From Methanobrevibacter sp. TLL-48-HuF1 (GTDB lineage Archaea > Methanobacteriota > Methanobacteria > Methanobacteriales > Methanobacteriaceae), in NCBI RefSeq assembly GCF_023617305.1, contig NZ_CP081485.1:1230501-1294500 (forward strand): a stretch of DNA of 64,000 nt, read 5' to 3'. The notes under the pieces were generated by a model. It was not told the origin of the DNA. It searched no databases and worked only from the letters and a program-made list of their open reading frames with translations. The translations under genes and the position numbers were made by a program. Below, piece by piece: positions 17,663 through 29,400 of this stretch. Each line of letters opens with the position of its first letter. Within the stretch, counting starts at the first letter, position 1.

Positions 17663-20600
17663 ATTAAAAAACAGGGTATGTTGATTTTGGTAATGATTTG
17701 TTGTTTTATTTTATCATTAAGTGCAGTTAGTGCAATAGATGATACTGATAATTCTACAATTGTTTTGGAACAAAATAACAATGTAATTATTAACCATGAA
17801 TCTAATAATTTGGATATTGGTAATCAGGATATTGTTTTAAGCCCAATTATTGGCGGCAAAACTATTGAAATTACTCAAAATAATTATGATAATTATTTCT
17901 ACAAATTCAATGGTCAAATCAAAAATGAATCAGGAATTGTAGCTGGAGATACTTTAAAAATAGGCAATATATCTGATAGGGGTTTTGTTATTGATCGTCA
18001 GTTAACTTTAATGCCTTTAGATAATACTTCTAAAATTTCAAATGGATTTATTCATTTAGTTAAAGGTAGTGACGGATCTACAGTTTCAGGACTTACAATT
18101 AACAATACTAAAGGTGCATTATCTATTAATGGAATATATGTAGGTCAGTTACACGGTATTTGGATAACTAAATCTAACAATAATACAATTGTTAACAATA
18201 CAATTAGAATAGCTAATGCTGCAGGTGTTTATGCAATGCCTATGGGATGGTCTAGCTATAATAGAATTATTGGTAATGATATGAGTACTTACATTACCTG
18301 TGTAATGGTTATGGGTCAATGTCATTATAATATAATTTCTAAAAATAAATTGGAAACTCTGGATTATAATGATTTGATAGTCAGTAATCTGATTTACTTT
18401 AATCCCTTTGGACATGCAGATTATGGTGGATCTCCGTTATGTTTGGGTAACGTTATTTCAGATAATTACCTTAAAGCATTTTGTAATGGGGCAATGTCTA
18501 TTGTTTTACAGTTAGTTTATGAAAACCATATCAACACAACTATTGCTAATAATACTATTATTCGCGGTAGTTATGGTATTAGCTTATATTCAGATAATGC
18601 TACAGTATATAATAATACTATTATAGAAAGCAGTATTTCAGTTTCTGCAATGGGTAAGAATATATCTGTTACCTATAATAACGTAACTGGAACTAGTCAG
18701 GGTAATGGTATTTTAGTTAATGGTGAAAAAGGATATTCTGCTATTGTTGCACATAATAATGTAACATTTACAGATATTTATTGTGCTATCGGTTTAAGTA
18801 ATTATACTGAAGCTTTTAACAATACTGTTAATATTAAGAATTATGGTGTAGGTATTAGTATCACTGATAATTGTTCTTATGTTCATGATAATAAAATTAA
18901 AGTTAATCATGATAATGCTATTACATTTATTGGATGTAACAATACTATTTCAAATAATATGATTGATACTCATGCTGTAGGTATATCTGTAACTTCCACA
19001 TCAAATGTCATGAGATATTATTATAATAATATTTTAAACAATGTTATTCGCAGTGAAAGTTATGGTATTTCTATTAAAGGTTTAATCTATAAAACTACCA
19101 TATCAGGTAATGTAATTGAAACTAATGCTAGTGTTGGTATCTACAAAGAGATTACTGATGAACTTGCAGACAATAACTCTGACAACATGATTAATGGGGT
19201 TATTTATGATGCAACAGCTTTAGTTATTAATGATGACAATTTCTACAAATACTTTGATGAAAGAGGTTATTTGAATTATACTTTTGAAGCAAATAAGACT
19301 AAAGTAATCTTCTTTACATTCTTATCTAACAAGGATGTATTCATAACAGAAAAAATCAATATTATTAGTAATAAACAAAGCAATCTTTTATTTAATGTTA
19401 CTATTTCATTAAGTGGAGATGCTAGCGGATCATTAATTCGTGATTTTAATTTCTATAATATGAATAAAGAAGCTATAGTCTTAAATGGTGTAGATGATGT
19501 TTCGTTATCTAACAATAATATTACATTAATGTTGAAGGATAAAAGTCCTGCTAATTCAGCTATTTCAGTTGTTGATGTATGCAATGGCATAATTCTAAAA
19601 AATAATAATATTTATATTAATTCAAAAGCTGCTTATGCTTATGGTATTAGTATGCCTGCTTATAATCCTATAAGATTAACTTATAATAAAGTAATGTCTT
19701 CAGGATTTAGAATTTCCGGAAATACTATTATCATGATTGGTACTGGTGTAACTGAAGCTATTTATGCTGATGTTTTAACTGAAAGTGAAATTATGGGAAA
19801 TAATATTAACATTATTTCTGATGGTGCAGCTTACGGTATAGCAAGCTGTAATGTTATTGGCAGCCCCCATGATTTGAATATTTCTAATAATAATATTGTT
19901 ATTCATTCTAAGGATATGGCATATCTCATCGAGTTGCATAAAAATTATAATGTCACTTTTGTGAATAATTATCTTTATGGTAATTCTAACGGTGTTTATG
20001 GTATTGGCACATATATGTCAGACAACATTTCTATTATAAACAACACTTTCAATATCTTTGGCGGTAATTTATCTAAAATTACTGAAATTCATGATATATT
20101 AGGTATTGGACAAGGGGCTATTGGATTAATTAAATTTACAAATAATACAAATATTACTGGTAATTTAATTTATGCTAATGTAACAAATCCAATATTTGTT
20201 GAGAATAATACTTCTATTGTTGAGTTAGGTGTTACTTATTATGTTATTGATGATAATAATTGCGGAATATACTTTAATGATACTATAAACTCTAAAATTA
20301 TTAAAAACAATGATGTGTTGCTACTTAATAATTTAACTAAAGGTCAAACTTTAAGTATTGATATTCCAGTTAATATCACATATTATAAAGAAAATGTAAG
20401 TTCAATTGTTAACCTGATTCTTAATAGTGGTGCTTCATCAGTTAATATTACTAATTTAACTTTAATTAACTCTACATTAACATTAAACAATGTTTCTAAA
20501 GTTTATATTAAAAATAATAATTTAACAAACTCTAGTGTAATTGTTGTTGGCGATATGGGTAATTATGTAATTAATAATAGTTTATCCGGTGGAAAAAGTA

Positions 20601-23317
20601 ATGTAATGATTAAATTACTTGATACTTCTTCAAATCATATAATTTCTAATAATATGACTTTCAGCAATCTTGAAAATGTTGTAATTATTAAAAATTCTAA
20701 AGACAATGAAATTGCTCATAATAATATGTCCGGAATAGCTGATAAGGTTGTTTATTCTATTGATTCAGGATATACTAACTTTAATCATAATAATTTAACT
20801 ATTAGTGGCTTTTCCATATTTGGATATTATGCTTATAATTCTGCATATGATTCAATAAAATACAATGATATAATCATTACTGGAAATTCAAGCGTTACTA
20901 ATCAATCAGCTGTCTTCTTTACTGGCAAATCAGTAAGTAATACTGTAGCTCATAATAACATATTTTCTTATTCATTGAAAGGAGATGATTATGCAGTTAT
21001 GATTATAACTAATGAGAATTTGTTTAATAAAGTCATAAACAATTATCTTATTAGTGGTAATGGATCTAAACGTGCAAATGCAGCTGTTTATGCATTGCAT
21101 GATTTGGTTATAGATAATACTCCATTTGCACTTTATGTTGCAATTGGCGGTAGTGATACTGCAGGTGATGGTAGTAAAGAGCGTCCTTATGCTTCTCTGG
21201 CTTTTGCTTTAGGTAAATCTTTAAATCATTGTGTAATTTATTTACTTGATGGAACCTTTAAAGATTCTAATCTTGTTATTGATAAAAATATTACTATTTT
21301 AGCTATTAATCCGGGTAAAGTATTTATTGATGCAAATAATAGTCAGTTATTTACTATTTTAACTAATGGTACTTTAACAATAAATGGATTAATTGTATCT
21401 AATGGACATAATGTTAATGGAGGTTCATTATTTGTTAATAATGGTACATTATACATTAATAATTCAATAATTTGCAACTCTTCTGCTTACTTTGATAATA
21501 GTAATCCTGATTTCATAAATAAAACTGTAGATGACAGAGGCAAGGAGTACTGGTATACTGTTGACTGTAAAAATACGGGATTAGGTGGAGCTATATTAAA
21601 TTACGGTAATTTATTTATTAATTTGACTGAATTATCTGGAAATTATGCTCATAGAGGTGGAGCTATAGCGGACTTTGGTAAAACTACTATTGTTTCATCA
21701 GTAATTCGTGATAATAAAGGTGTTCATGGTGGGGCTATTTACACAGATTCATCTAAATCTTTTACAATTAATAATACTGTATTTTACATGAATGTTGCAG
21801 TTCTTAATTTGGATCATTGTATGCTTGAAAGGTATTCTACCGGATGGTCTATTGATGAAGGTGTTCGTTATGAACACAGATCAGTATGTGAAGTTCCTTT
21901 AGGTACTGGTGGAGCAATATTTAACAAAAATACTGTTTTAGAAGTTGCTAATTCAATATTTGATCATAATAATGCTTATAAAGGGGGAGCTATTGGAACT
22001 ATTTCAAATTATGGTGAATATTCAACATATAAACCAAAAGCTTCATTGAACTTAACTAACTGTTCTTTTACAAATAATGTGGCTAATTCCACTATTGAAG
22101 GTAATAATTCTAACTTGAATTCTTATGTTTATAGAAATTATGGTGATGGTGGAGCAATTTACGGAACATTTGATAAATTCACTCTTAAAGATTCTATTGT
22201 CCGTTATAATAAGGCAGTAGTTAATGGTGGAGCATTATCTGTTCAGGCAAATGATGGACGTATTGATGGTTGTATAATTACTGATAATCGTGCAGGAAGT
22301 AAAGGTGGTGCTTTAGACATATCTAATAACTTCCTAATTACTAATACAATTATAAGCAATAATTCTGCAAGTTATGGTGGAGCTATCAGTTACGGTTCAT
22401 ATGTTTACTATGGCCACACTCAGAATAATTTGAATATCTTTAATTCAACTATCTCTAATAATCTTGGTTTGGAATCAGGTGGAGCATTTTATTTAGGATC
22501 TGCTAATATGGTTATACACAATTCTAATATTGTAAATAACAAAGCACCTAAAGCTGAAAGTTTCAGTGTATATGACAGTTCACATTTATATGTTGATGCA
22601 AGGTATAATTACTGGGAATCTAATGGTAAAAAAGGAGTCCCAGATGATTCTCCTTTTAATTTAGGTGATAAAATTGTATTTAAGCCATTAGTTAGGTCAA
22701 TTATTAATTGGGCTCCTACTGTAGTACCAGACAAGCCAAATGGAAACGGAACTGTTACTCCTGGAGGTAATGATAAGCCTGCTTCCGGCCCTACAGTGAT
22801 TACTAAGACAAATCCTATTTGGCATACTGGTCCTCAAATTGGAGGTCAAGGTAAACCTGGTGGAAATACCGGTCCTGGTCCTTCCGGTCCGGGTGGTGGA
22901 ATTCCTGGTCCTGGAAGTAATTTAGGTCCTGGTGGTGGTGGCCAATATGGTCCTAATGGCGGACCTGCTCAAGGTGGAAATCCTACTTCAAATCAGGGAG
23001 TTAATGGCAGTTCTAATGCTAATAGCTTAAGCCAAATAGATGGTGGTAATGCTAATGAAAACTTACTTACTGTAGGTTTGACTGCAAATGCAGCTTCTTC
23101 AGCTAGTGCTGGAGGATCTAGTTCATCTGATGCTGGAGAGTCTAGTTCATCCAGTTCCAGCAGTGATGATGTTAAAGCATATGAGATTGATGAAGAGGAT
23201 GTGACTAAGCAATTAGATAATCCAAAAACAATATTTACATTTATTGGTTTAATCATTATTCTTATAATCTGTCTGTTTATAGGTTATAAACGCAGAAAAG
23301 ATAGGGAAAATGAATAA
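17663..23317 (+). CDS. Adhesin-like surface protein with C-terminal membrane anchor
   Basis: 1884 residues if translation starts at ATT 17663. The sequence IKKQGMLILVMICCFILSL then gives a normal signal peptide, and AAGGGAGGTG ends 5 bases upstream. The first ATG (17678) would drop the positive KK. No ATG, GTG or TTG lies between the upstream stop (17627) and 17678. Beta-helix repeats fill about 70-1150. A module starting GGSDTAGDGSKERPYASL (about 1158) follows, then Chlamydia-Pmp-like GGAI/N repeats (about 1295-1670), a Gly/Pro-rich stretch (about 1690-1775), a Ser-rich acidic linker, and a transmembrane helix with a basic tail (about 1855-1884). Unlike its neighbours it lacks the four C-terminal repeats. 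Confidence 0.86.
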   Translation: MKKQGMLILVMICCFILSLSAVSAIDDTDNSTIVLEQNNNVIINHESNNLDIGNQDIVLSPIIGGKTIEITQNNYDNYFYKFNGQIKNESGIVAGDTLKIGNISDRGFVIDRQLTLMPLDNTSKISNGFIHLVKGSDGSTVSGLTINNTKGALSINGIYVGQLHGIWITKSNNNTIVNNTIRIANAAGVYAMPMGWSSYNRIIGNDMSTYITCVMVMGQCHYNIISKNKLETLDYNDLIVSNLIYFNPFGHADYGGSPLCLGNVISDNYLKAFCNGAMSIVLQLVYENHINTTIANNTIIRGSYGISLYSDNATVYNNTIIESSISVSAMGKNISVTYNNVTGTSQGNGILVNGEKGYSAIVAHNNVTFTDIYCAIGLSNYTEAFNNTVNIKNYGVGISITDNCSYVHDNKIKVNHDNAITFIGCNNTISNNMIDTHAVGISVTSTSNVMRYYYNNILNNVIRSESYGISIKGLIYKTTISGNVIETNASVGIYKEITDELADNNSDNMINGVIYDATALVINDDNFYKYFDERGYLNYTFEANKTKVIFFTFLSNKDVFITEKINIISNKQSNLLFNVTISLSGDASGSLIRDFNFYNMNKEAIVLNGVDDVSLSNNNITLMLKDKSPANSAISVVDVCNGIILKNNNIYINSKAAYAYGISMPAYNPIRLTYNKVMSSGFRISGNTIIMIGTGVTEAIYADVLTESEIMGNNINIISDGAAYGIASCNVIGSPHDLNISNNNIVIHSKDMAYLIELHKNYNVTFVNNYLYGNSNGVYGIGTYMSDNISIINNTFNIFGGNLSKITEIHDILGIGQGAIGLIKFTNNTNITGNLIYANVTNPIFVENNTSIVELGVTYYVIDDNNCGIYFNDTINSKIIKNNDVLLLNNLTKGQTLSIDIPVNITYYKENVSSIVNLILNSGASSVNITNLTLINSTLTLNNVSKVYIKNNNLTNSSVIVVGDMGNYVINNSLSGGKSNVMIKLLDTSSNHIISNNMTFSNLENVVIIKNSKDNEIAHNNMSGIADKVVYSIDSGYTNFNHNNLTISGFSIFGYYAYNSAYDSIKYNDIIITGNSSVTNQSAVFFTGKSVSNTVAHNNIFSYSLKGDDYAVMIITNENLFNKVINNYLISGNGSKRANAAVYALHDLVIDNTPFALYVAIGGSDTAGDGSKERPYASLAFALGKSLNHCVIYLLDGTFKDSNLVIDKNITILAINPGKVFIDANNSQLFTILTNGTLTINGLIVSNGHNVNGGSLFVNNGTLYINNSIICNSSAYFDNSNPDFINKTVDDRGKEYWYTVDCKNTGLGGAILNYGNLFINLTELSGNYAHRGGAIADFGKTTIVSSVIRDNKGVHGGAIYTDSSKSFTINNTVFYMNVAVLNLDHCMLERYSTGWSIDEGVRYEHRSVCEVPLGTGGAIFNKNTVLEVANSIFDHNNAYKGGAIGTISNYGEYSTYKPKASLNLTNCSFTNNVANSTIEGNNSNLNSYVYRNYGDGGAIYGTFDKFTLKDSIVRYNKAVVNGGALSVQANDGRIDGCIITDNRAGSKGGALDISNNFLITNTIISNNSASYGGAISYGSYVYYGHTQNNLNIFNSTISNNLGLESGGAFYLGSANMVIHNSNIVNNKAPKAESFSVYDSSHLYVDARYNYWESNGKKGVPDDSPFNLGDKIVFKPLVRSIINWAPTVVPDKPNGNGTVTPGGNDKPASGPTVITKTNPIWHTGPQIGGQGKPGGNTGPGPSGPGGGIPGPGSNLGPGGGGQYGPNGGPAQGGNPTSNQGVNGSSNANSLSQIDGGNANENLLTVGLTANAASSASAGGSSSSDAGESSSSSSSSDDVKAYEIDEEDVTKQLDNPKTIFTFIGLIIILIICLFIGYKRRKDRENE

Positions 23318-23439
23318 TTAAACCTTCTTTTTTTCTTTTTTCTAATATTTTAGAAAGTTTTTTATACTTCTTTTTATTAAAAGTAATAACATTATGGTTG
23401 ATTTATAACCAAGTATAATTTAATTAAGAGGTGTTAATT

Positions 23440-26400
23440 ATTTCTGTTAAAAAGAATGCATTTATATTCATGTTATTTTTGATTATATTGTCTTCAATAA
23501 GTTTAGCTAGTGCTAGTGATGATTTTAACAGTACTAATGTTGATGATAATGTAATTGTTGAAAATAACTATGATACAGACTCTATTATTGGAGATAATGG
23601 GGATAACTATGTTTATGTAAATCCTTCTGCAAATTTATCTATAGTGCCGGATGGTAGTCAGGATAAACCGTATGCTTCAATTGGTGAAGCAGTTAATATG
23701 GCTAGTGATAATTCTACTGTTATTCTTATGGATGGAATTTATAGCAGTCCAGGTGATTTAAACATTGAAATAAATAAAAATTTGGTAATTAAATCATTAA
23801 CGGGCAATGTAACAGTTAATGGTAATGGACAAAGTACATTTTTTAATATTTTCGAGTCCAAATCATTAATTTTGGAAAATATTAACTTTGTCAATGGAAA
23901 AACAACTGAATATTCTAGTTATTATGGTGTTATTTACAATAAAGGATTTTTAACATTGTCAAATGTGGAATTTAAGAATATTAATTCTTTTATGGGAGTT
24001 ATTTACAATGAAGGCGACTTAAAAGTTTATGATTCTAAATTTTCTAATTGTGTTGGTTCTAATTATGCGGATATGATTTTTAATTTGGGAGGCTGTAGTG
24101 TTGTTAATAGTAAATTGATTATAAGCTATTCAAATAAGAATCCTGCAATTTATAATTTTCATAATTTATTTGTGAATAATTCTCAAACTTTTGGAATTTC
24201 TTCAAACCCTAATTTTGATGTTGATATTTTTAAAAGCATTACCATGACTGTTATTAACTCAAAAGTAGGGCAATTAGCATGTAATAATGGTACATTGGTA
24301 GTTAAAAATACAACTGCTGATGCGGGTTTTAGAGCAGAAAACTCTGTAGTTAATATAAGTGATGTGTACTTTAGAACTTCCGGTTATTCAGGTTTATCTT
24401 CTCTATTTAATTCTGATGCAACTATTAAATCATCATATTTTGATAGCAGTATTAATATTGGTAATTCTAATCTTAATATAACTTATTCTGTTGTATTAGG
24501 CGAAATTTATGGTAATGGTGCTTATGCAAATAATGTTTCAGCAAATTATAATTGGTGGGGGGTAAATAAAGGACCTTCTCTTAAGTATGTTAAATCAGAC
24601 ACTAAATATTGGGTTGTAATGACTTTTGAATGTGATGAGTCTCCGATTAAAGTAGGTACTAATGCGGAGTTTAGGGCAACTTTAAATAAATATACTGATG
24701 GGGATTCCATGAAATATTTGGATAATCCTTCTTTACTTCCTCAAATGAGTGTTAAATTCGAGTCTCAAAATGGTAAATTTGATTATAGTAGTGGAACTTT
24801 AGTTAATGGTACATTTTCTAATTATTTAAGAAACAATAATGAAAGTTCAATTGTTTATGCTGTAATTAATTCTCAAAGATTAAGACTTATTGTCGGTACA
24901 GGATTAACTGATTATGATTGGTATGTTTCACCAACAGGACACAACGGGTTTGGTGATGGAAGTCATGATAATCCATATAAAACTTTGGATCATACAATAG
25001 CTAAAGCATTAAATGGAAATACTATTTATTTGTTAAATGGTACTTATACAAATAATTGGAATTCAAATTTGGAAATTGTTAAAAATTTAACTATTGTTGG
25101 TGTTGGTAATGTAATTTTAAGTAGAGAAAATGACCGTAATATATTCATAGTTAAAGAATGGGGTTGTTTGACTCTTAAAAATTTAAATTTTACAGTTAAT
25201 TTAAAACAGTATTCTAATGAATTGATTCTTGTTAAAGGAGGAAATTTAACAGTTTTAAATTCCAATTTCTATGATATCCGTTCTGTTGGTATTGTTTCAA
25301 CAAGTAATGGTGTTCAAAATAACGGTAATGTATATGTGGACAACATCACTTTTAAAAACATTGTAGGTCCATTAATTAGAGGCGGAGCCAATATTACTAT
25401 TAATAATATATCTGCTGAAAAATGCAGCAATATTTACACTTATAGGGGTATGGAAGCATACAATGTTTGTTTCCCTGTCTGGAATTATATTTCTATTTCC
25501 AATTCAGTATTTAGAAGCAATACTGTTGGCATTGTTAATTTAAATCCTACTATTTATTCTTCTTCATCTCCATTAGGTAAAAATATAGTTGGGGATTTAT
25601 CTAAAAGTACTGTATTTGCATACATTACTAATTGTTCTTTTGTAGAGAATAATTTCATACCTAGTGATTATTATGCAAGTAATCGCATAGGACTTGGATT
25701 AGGACGCAGTGTTTATGGAACCTGTCATGGAGAAGTAAACAATTGTTCTTTTATTAAAAATAATGGTAGGTTAATTGGAGGGGCTGTTGTAAATAATTCT
25801 TTCTTTGATTCCAATACTGTTTGTTATGTAAGTGCTGATTTAATCAATAATTCTTATTTCTATAAAAATGACAATTCAGGTATAGGTAATCTGGATTCTA
25901 CCTATTCATATAGGGGAATAGCTACTGCTAATGAAGTTTATTATTCTGTTTTTATTGGAAATAAAGCTGCTTATGGTGGTGCTCTTGCAGGTACTAAGAT
26001 TGTTCATTATTCTGTATTTTTGAATAATTCTGCTACTTACGGAGGTAATGATATTTTTGTTTATGATGGCGAAGTTGATTATTCAAGTAACTGGTGGGGT
26101 TCTAATCAAAAACCTGATGGTAATAGGATTTTTGTACATATCGGATCTTTAACTCTTGATAATTGGGTAATCATGTCTTTAGATGCTGTTACAAACACTC
26201 ATATTATTGCTGCTTTAAATAAATTAATTGATAATAATGGAAATATTAGTGGTTTGGATAAGGTTCTTCCAACTAGAGATGTTTATTTCTCATCAGATTA
26301 TGGAATAATATCTCCACTTAACACGTCTCTTGTAAATAATAAAGCTGATGCATATGTTGTTCAAAATGAAACTACTGCTGACTTTAATGTTTATGCAAGG

Positions 26401-29400
26401 ATTGATAATCAACTTTTAGACTTAACACTTAGAAATAATAACACTCAACTGGTAATGGATGATGTAGTATTTTATGGAAACAATAACAACTATGAAATTA
26501 CTTTAATTAATGTAAACGGTCATAGAATTTTCAATCAGACTTTAACTGTTGTTATTACAACTCCAAAAGGTGAAAAAGAGTATTTCACTTTAGTAACTGA
26601 TGAAAAAGGATATGCCAAGTTTGAAGTAACTTATCCTGTAGGGGTATATAACATATCTGTTTATTATGATGGTAATGGTTATTTTGAAGGGTGTAATAAA
26701 TCTGCTCAGATTACTATTAGTCCATCTGTTACTTATTTGATTAGTTATAATTACACTTTTTATGGTAAAAATGTTAATTTTTATGCAGTTTTAACAAATG
26801 GGCAGGTAGGAATTGTTAATCAAAGTATAACAATCACTATTATTGATTCTAAAGGAGGAACAAGGACAGCTGTTATTACTACTGATTCTACTGGGCGTGC
26901 TGATGCACTATTAAGTTTGGATGTTGGAAAATATACTATTAAATGCGAGTATAAAGGTGACGGCTGGTATCTGCCAAGCTCTTCTGTATCTTATGTTGAA
27001 ATCCGTCCGGTTAATTCAACAATTGAAGTGCCTGATGTTGTTTTCTATGGTGTTGGAAATGACTATAACATCACTTTAAGGGATGAACACGGTACATTAA
27101 TTAGAGGCGAGTATATTAATGTTGTTATAACTCAGGGCAATTTGTCTGATACTTTTACTTTGCAAACTGGTGATGATGGAGTAGCTAGATTAACTATTAA
27201 TTATCTTCCGGGTACTTATCAGATAACTGCCAGCTATGCAGGTGATGATGTTTACGGTTCTGCAAAAGGCAGTGGAACTATCACAGTTAATAAGGTTTTA
27301 ACAGTTATTTCAGGTTTCCATTATAGTAAAATTCCATTAAATGGTGTTTATACTATTGTTTTAACTGATATGTTTGGTCACAGAGTAACTAATGCAACTA
27401 TAAAATTAAATCTGTACAAAGGAGTTTTATTAAAAACTTATACTGGTGTAACTGATGGTAATGGAGAAGTAACTTTCCGTATTGCTCAAGGTGAAGGTAC
27501 TTATTTAGCTACTTTTGATTTTGATGGTGATATATGGTATATTGATTCAACTGGTGCTGCTACTATTGTTGTTGATAGTCAAACTGCACCTGGTCAGGTT
27601 TCTATTAATGCAAGTGATTTTGTCCAGTATTATGGTGAAAATAGGTATTTTGTAATTTCTTTCAATGATACTAATGCATATAGTTTGTATGGTAAGAATA
27701 TTGCTGTTACAATTTCTTCCGGTGATTGGCAGCAAACTTACAATGTTGTTACTGACATTTATGGGTATGGCCGTTTGCAGATTACTTTAAATCCTGGTAT
27801 TTATAATATTACTTACCAATACACTAACCCATATTATGGTTTGTTTGCTAAAAATTTAAGTACCGTGTCTGTTTATCGTATGCCGACTACAATTCTTGCA
27901 TCTGATGTTATTATGAATGTTGGTGAAGCTAAGTATTATGTGATAAAACTACTTGATAGCAGGAATGCAGCTGTTAAAAATATGCAAATCATGATTGATA
28001 TAAATGGAACAAACTACACAGCCACTACAAATAATGATGGTGTAGCTCGTTTACTCTTAAGTCTTGGTGTTGGCAAGTATCTGATTAGTTATCATATAGA
28101 TAATCCAAATTATATTCCATCATCCGGTTCATCTTATATATTGGTGGTTGATTCTAACAGGACTTCTACTAACATTGAATCTGGTGATGTTAATGGTTAT
28201 GATAATGAGTCTATGAATTTCACTGTTGTTTTAAGTGATGTTTTAGGTAATCCTATTAATTATGCTACTATTTTAGCTAATATTTCTACAATTGATGGTG
28301 ATTTTGTCGGATCTTACAAAGGAGTAACTGCAAAAGATGGTAAGGTAATATTTAGCTTTGATTTAGATTATGGCAGATATATTATTTCCACTTATTATTT
28401 AGGCAGTAATTCCTATCTTGGAAGTTATGGAGTTAACTATGTGAATGTGGAATCTGTAGGCAATACTACTAAAACAGTTTTAATTGCTGGAGATTCTGAA
28501 TTAAGTGGTAGCAGTAATTACTATGTTGTTTTAATTGATGAAAACGGAACATATATCAAAGGCAAGGAAATTAAATTTGCAGTTGGTAATCAAAGTTATT
28601 ATGCTATTACAGATTCTGAAGGTAAGGCATTTTTGGATACTGTTTTATCTCCTGGATTCTATGATATTAAGGCAACTTTTGGCGGTGACGATACCTATAA
28701 AAAATCATCTGTAAAAACTACTTTGGTTGTTTCAGGAAATTCAACATATCTGTTTGCCTTAAACTGCACTAAAAATTATCGTAATGGAACACAATTTTAT
28801 GTACAATTATTGGATTCCTATTCAAATCCATTGGTAAATCGTACAATAGCTATAACTATTAATGGAAAAACTTATAATCGCACAACTGATGAAAATGGTT
28901 GGGCAACTATGAATATTAACCTTAGACCTGGCGAATATGAAGTTTTATGTGCATATTATGGCCCTACTGAATCAGACAATGCATTTGCAAAAGCTATTGT
29001 GAAAGTTTTACCGACAATATTGGGGGACAATCTGGTTAAATATTATCTTAATGAGTCTCAGTTCCATGTTAAAGTAATTGATGGTGCAGGTAATCCAATA
29101 GCTAATACTAATGTGTCAATGAATATTAATGGTGTATTCTATGTTCGCAAAACTAATGATGAGGGCATAGATACATTAGGTATTAAATTATGGGCTGGAA
29201 AATATGTTTTAACAGTACATAATCCTTATGATGGTTTATTAATGTCATTTAATGTTACAGTTCTGCCAACAGTAGAAGCTAACGATTTGGTCAAATATTA
29301 TCGCAATGACTCTCAGTTCTATGCTAAATTTTTAGACGGTCAGGGTAATCCATTAGCTAATGCTAAAGTTAAGTTTAACATTAATGGTGTTTTATATACT

